Below the pieces are notes generated by a model. The model was given only the letters and a program-made list of their open reading frames with translations. It had not been told where the DNA came from and made no database searches. A DNA stretch of 64,000 nt, taken from positions 280,191 through 344,190 of the forward strand of contig NZ_FCNZ02000004.1 in assembly GCF_001544495.1 (NCBI RefSeq), written 5' to 3'. How positions within the stretch are numbered: the first letter of the stretch is position 1; each line of letters starts with the position of its first letter. Shown piece after piece: positions 61,469 to 64,000 of the stretch. Position numbers and translations under genes: made by a program. This stretch comes from Caballeronia telluris (GTDB lineage: Bacteria; Pseudomonadota; Gammaproteobacteria; Burkholderiales; Burkholderiaceae).

Positions 61469-61574
61469 CATCGGGCAACAGAGGGTTCAAGACGATTCGT
61501 GCGGGCGCCGCACGCAAAGGCGCGCGATCGGAGGAGCGCCTCCGATCGCGCGTTCGGGAAAAAGCAAAGGGGTC

Positions 61575-62000
61575 CTACTTCACGATGATCGTGATCTTCT
61601 TCGAGTACACCGGCGGGTCATGCGGAATGTGCTTGTCGTCGCCCATCAGCAACTGGAGCGTGTGTTTTCCCGGCGGCAGTTCGAGCAGCGTCTCGGTTTC
61701 GCCCGCACCGTAGTGCAGATGGTTGCGGTCCGACGGAATCTCCTGATCCATCGGCGGCAGATCGGTGTCGATCAGCAGGTGATGATGCCCCGTGTTCGGA
61801 TACTTCACGCCGCGCGGCGCGACGCCCATGTAGCGCAGCCCGAACCACACCTTGAAGGGCTTGCCGGCCGGGACCACTTGCCCGTCGTTCGGATAGCCGA
61901 TGTACGCATAGGCATTGGGCGGAGCCGGCGTCGGGCCCGCCGCCGCGGCGCCCGCGAAGACGCTGGCCGCAAGCGCGGCCGCGGCGAATAGCTTGTTCAT
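61575..62000 (-). CDS. DUF4399 exported protein, copy 2
   Basis: A 141-residue periplasmic protein with a signal peptide (KLFAAAALAASVFAGAAAA) and the DUF4399 domain: VWFGLRYMGVAPRGVKYPNTGHHHLLIDTDLPPMDQEIPSDRNHLHYGAGETE and LPPGKHTLQLLMGD-HIPHDPPVYSKKITI. The His cluster (GHHH, NHLHYG, HIPHDPP) could bind metal. GGAGGG precedes the ATG at 62000. It lies 82 bp downstream of the first copy on the same strand and upstream of the peptide operon. Function unknown in the family. Confidence 0.88.
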   Translation of the reverse strand: MNKLFAAAALAASVFAGAAAAGPTPAPPNAYAYIGYPNDGQVVPAGKPFKVWFGLRYMGVAPRGVKYPNTGHHHLLIDTDLPPMDQEIPSDRNHLHYGAGETETLLELPPGKHTLQLLMGDDKHIPHDPPVYSKKITIIVK

Positions 62001-62082
62001 GGCTCGTGCCCTCCGCTGGCTCCAGTCGATAGTGCTCAGGGTTCTGCCCGCATGCATCCTGCTGGTTTCATCGACGCCGCTT

Positions 62083-62520
62083 TCATCGCACGGTGATGGT
62101 GATCTTCTTCGAATACACCGGCGGATCGTGCGGCATGTGGTTCATGTCGCCCATCAAGAGCTGAAGCGTGTGCTTGCCGGGCGGCAGTTCGATCCGCGCG
62201 TCGGTTTCGCCCGCGCCGTAGTGGAGATGGTTGCGGTCCGACGGAATTTCCTGATCCATCGGCGGCAGGTCGGTGTCGATCAGGAGGTGATGATGCCCGA
62301 CGTTCGGCAGGTCGATGCCCTTCGGACACACGCCCATGTTGCGCAAACCCATGCGCACCCAGAGCTTGCCGCCCGTTATGACCGCGCCGTCCGGCGGCCA
62401 GATGATGTACGCCTCCGCGTTCTGCGGCGACGGCGTGCGCGGCCGCGGTGCAGGAAACGATTTGTCCGCGGCCAGCGCCGCGAGCGAAGCCAGCGCGCCA
62501 AGCATGGTTCTTCTCAGCAT
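62083..62520 (-). CDS. DUF4399 exported protein, copy 1
   Basis: A 145-residue paralogue with a short signal peptide (MLGALASLAALA). The DUF4399 domain is nearly the same as in the next gene: VRMGLRNMGVCPKGIDLPNVGHHHLLIDTDLPPMDQEIPSDRNHLHYGAGETDARIELPPGKHTLQLLMGD. A cysteine stands at the MGVCPKG position where the other copy has Ala. GGGAGG lies ten bases before ATG 62520. The tandem pair is probably one transcript. Confidence 0.86.
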   Translation of the reverse strand: MLRRTMLGALASLAALAADKSFPAPRPRTPSPQNAEAYIIWPPDGAVITGGKLWVRMGLRNMGVCPKGIDLPNVGHHHLLIDTDLPPMDQEIPSDRNHLHYGAGETDARIELPPGKHTLQLLMGDMNHMPHDPPVYSKKITITVR

Positions 62521-62877
62521 GTTTACGCAGCCTCCCGCCATGGACCGGACATCGACCCGCTGCCGGCATGGCGCTCTCGCGTCCATGTCGTCCATTCGGC
62601 GACGTCCCTGGTTTCTTCCTCTTTTCGTCTTTTAGCTTAGAACGGAAGTCCTCAAAAAGATACGTACAACCGCGCTTGCGCGTGTGCAGGAAGAATGCGA
62701 GTTTCCCCAAACGAATCCCTGCTTAATGGGATTAGGCATCGCCTGATGCCGTGCTATCGTTGTCGCTGCTGGGTTGCGGGTTTCGCACCGGCAACTCGCC
62801 GATCCAGCCAGGCAACGCGAAGTCGCAACACGCAACGTCGGCCAGCCGTCTTCAATGCCGGACAGACAGGTGTGAAT
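62521..62877. other. 357-bp divergent region before the caspase-like gene
   Basis: No gene is apparent. It lies between divergent genes (DUF4399 to the left, caspase-like to the right), so both promoters should be here. A short palindrome GGCATC-GCCT-GATGCC is at 62735-62750. No sigma-54 type element with a good match was found. Confidence 0.45.
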
Positions 62878-64000
62878 ATGTGGCGAAAACTCTTGATCGT
62901 ATGCATATTCGGAACGATCGGCGTCCCGTGCGCGCAGTCGGCGCCGGCCACTTCAGCCAGTGTTGAGGATCGGCCCGCCATCGAGCGCATCGCCGATACA
63001 CCGCCCGCACATTCCCCCCGACTCGCGCTCGTGATCGGCAACGCCGGTTACGCCGTAGAGCCGCTCGCCAGCCCGCTCAACGACGCGCGCCGCATGAGCG
63101 ATGCGCTCGCCGCGCTCGGCTTCGACGTCGTGAGCCGCGCGAACCTCACCGAAGCGCAGATGAAAGAGGCCTTCGCGGACTTCGACCGGCGGCTCGGCGC
63201 GGATGGCACGGGCGTCGTCTATTTCGCCGGCCACGGGTTGCGGACTTCGCGCGACACGCTGCTGATCCCGGTCGATGCCGACGGCGCATCGCCCGCGCGG
63301 CTCGTCACGAAGGGCATCGCGCTCGCGAGTGTGCTCGACGGCATGACGAACGGCGGCCACAGCGCGCGGCGCACGAATATCGTCATCCTCGACACCTGCC
63401 TCAACGATCCGTTCGAACCCGCAGCGCAGCATGCGCTCGCGCTGCCCGCGAACACGCTCGTCGCGTATGCGACAGCGCCCGGTTCGCTCGCCGCCGAAGG
63501 CGCCGCGCACGGCGTCTATACGGCCGCACTGCTGCGCGCCCTGGCGACGGGCCCGCGCGATGCCCACGCGCTGCTTCGCTTCGCGGCGGATTCGGTGGCG
63601 AACGCGACGCACGGCCGGCAAGTGCCGTGGGTGGCATCGACGCTCACGCACGACTTCAGTTTCGGCGACGCCCGTCCGGGCTTTGCCGTCGCATCGGTGG
63701 AGGCGGACGAGGCGGCGCCGACGCGCATGCGCGGCATCCTGCCGAAGGACAGCAGCGAGCAGTACGAGCTGACCTTCTGGGATTCGATCAAGGACAGCAC
63801 CTATCCGAGCGACTACGAGGCGTATCTGAAAGCGTATCCGAACGGCCGGTTCGCGGCGCTCGCGAAGGCGCGTATCGAGCGGCTGCGCGCCGCCGGTGCG
63901 AAGAGCGAAGCGCCCGCTTCGCGTGCGGCGCCTTCGGTCCCGACGCCCGCTCCCGCTCCCGCTCCCGCTCCCGCTCCCGCTCCCGCTCCCGCTCCCGCTC
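62878..64000 (+). CDS. caspase-like (peptidase C14) exported protein, 5' part
   Basis: The first 374 codons of a gene that continues beyond the window. A signal peptide (LLIVCIFGTIGVPCAQS, about residues 5-21) is followed by a caspase-fold domain: RLALVIGNAGYAVEPLASPLNDARRMSDALAALGFDV, the catalytic His119 in YFAGHGL and Cys174 in VILDTCLNDPF. After residue 280 comes a region with YPSDYEAYLKAYPNGRFAALAKARI, a helical repeat often found behind such domains, then a low-complexity Pro-Ala stretch at the window edge. Metacaspase-like proteases with Arg/Lys or Asp specificity are the family. Presence in the periplasm fits envelope proteolysis. Confidence 0.88.
   Translation, partial: MWRKLLIVCIFGTIGVPCAQSAPATSASVEDRPAIERIADTPPAHSPRLALVIGNAGYAVEPLASPLNDARRMSDALAALGFDVVSRANLTEAQMKEAFADFDRRLGADGTGVVYFAGHGLRTSRDTLLIPVDADGASPARLVTKGIALASVLDGMTNGGHSARRTNIVILDTCLNDPFEPAAQHALALPANTLVAYATAPGSLAAEGAAHGVYTAALLRALATGPRDAHALLRFAADSVANATHGRQVPWVASTLTHDFSFGDARPGFAVASVEADEAAPTRMRGILPKDSSEQYELTFWDSIKDSTYPSDYEAYLKAYPNGRFAALAKARIERLRAAGAKSEAPASRAAPSVPTPAPAPAPAPAPAPAPAPA
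63946..64000 (+). repeat. hexanucleotide tandem repeat CCCGCT
   Basis: At least nine uninterrupted copies of CCCGCT reach the end of the window and encode alternating Pro and Ala inside the caspase-like gene. A pure repeat of this length is prone to copy-number change, but units of six keep the frame, so it would vary linker length only. Confidence 0.85.

Larger units (their letters stand above)
61243..61574. other. regulatory region of the peptide operon
   Basis: A 332-bp region without a convincing gene; frames through it have no ribosome site. It holds the sigma-54 promoter and activator dyad of the peptide operon, and its right end is the 3' side of the first DUF4399 gene, which reads in the same direction (toward the peptides). 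Confidence 0.55.

Noticed and set aside
61317..61991. 224-codon plus-strand frame over the peptide promoter and a DUF4399 gene
   Set aside because: It is antisense to the DUF4399 gene, lacks a ribosome site, and its translation is low-complexity Arg/His-rich.
62735..62750. GGCATCGCCTGATGCC as a sigma-54 promoter for the caspase-like gene
   Set aside because: The GG and GC are 11 bases apart instead of 10, and the sequence is a simple palindrome.

Overview
The window is a GC-rich chromosomal segment of a betaproteobacterium. Gene content points to Burkholderiaceae of the Paraburkholderia/Caballeronia type: a fused LivM-LivG transporter subunit, a homodimeric AceE-type pyruvate dehydrogenase paralogue, an AAHS aromatic-acid transporter, abundant ABC uptake systems and DUF6723/DUF2934/DUF4399 proteins. 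This is a judgement from protein recognition, not from a database search. No rRNA, tRNA, insertion sequence, integrase or CRISPR array was seen.

Layout. 0-2.6 kb: end of an envelope-protein cluster (FtsX-type permease, LolA-like protein, outer-membrane barrel). 2.6-9 kb: DUF6723 protein, hybrid histidine kinase, small exported protein, ammonium transporter with a candidate sigma-54 promoter, phosphoribosyltransferase, BluB. 9-15.5 kb: AceE paralogue divergent from an Lrp/AsnC regulator, MscS channel, FmdB-type zinc ribbon, DUF2784, orphan ParA, DUF1269-like protein. 15.5-22.6 kb: a carbohydrate ABC importer with a GntR regulator, divergent from L-fuconate dehydratase across a palindromic operator. 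22.6-31.7 kb: diguanylate cyclase, FUSC-like protein, LysR and GntR regulators, ferritin-like protein, AAHS transporter, 1-Cys peroxiredoxin, amino acid permease. 31.7-42 kb: one strand carrying a CoA-transferase, Kup, a shikimate-dehydrogenase-like protein and a Liv branched-chain amino acid importer. 42-45.5 kb: DUF2934 protein, ECF sigma/anti-sigma pair, exported metallophosphoesterase, cupredoxin.

45.5-61.5 kb holds the most unusual part. Three tandem small genes encode paralogous peptides with a double-glycine leader ending MSAVRGG and an Asn/Gln-rich core. Downstream on the same strand are a TolC-type outer-membrane factor, a double-FHA membrane protein, an HlyD adaptor, a cytoplasmic SurA/parvulin-like protein, a C39-peptidase ABC exporter with two cyclic-nucleotide-binding-like domains, and a sigma-54 activator. 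The first peptide gene has a near-consensus sigma-54 promoter and, about 112 bp further upstream, a perfect CCAACAC dyad. A fourth peptide of the same family lies 12 kb away, followed by a PP2C phosphatase and divergent from an LRAT-fold protein. Both of those divergent genes also have GG-N10-GC promoters, and CCAACAC half-sites lie between them. I infer one sigma-54-controlled regulon that makes, cleaves and secretes these peptides, possibly as fibre-forming or matrix material, with phospho-Ser/Thr (FHA/PP2C) and nucleotide input.

61.5-64 kb: two DUF4399 proteins and a caspase-like protein that runs off the window in a hexanucleotide repeat.
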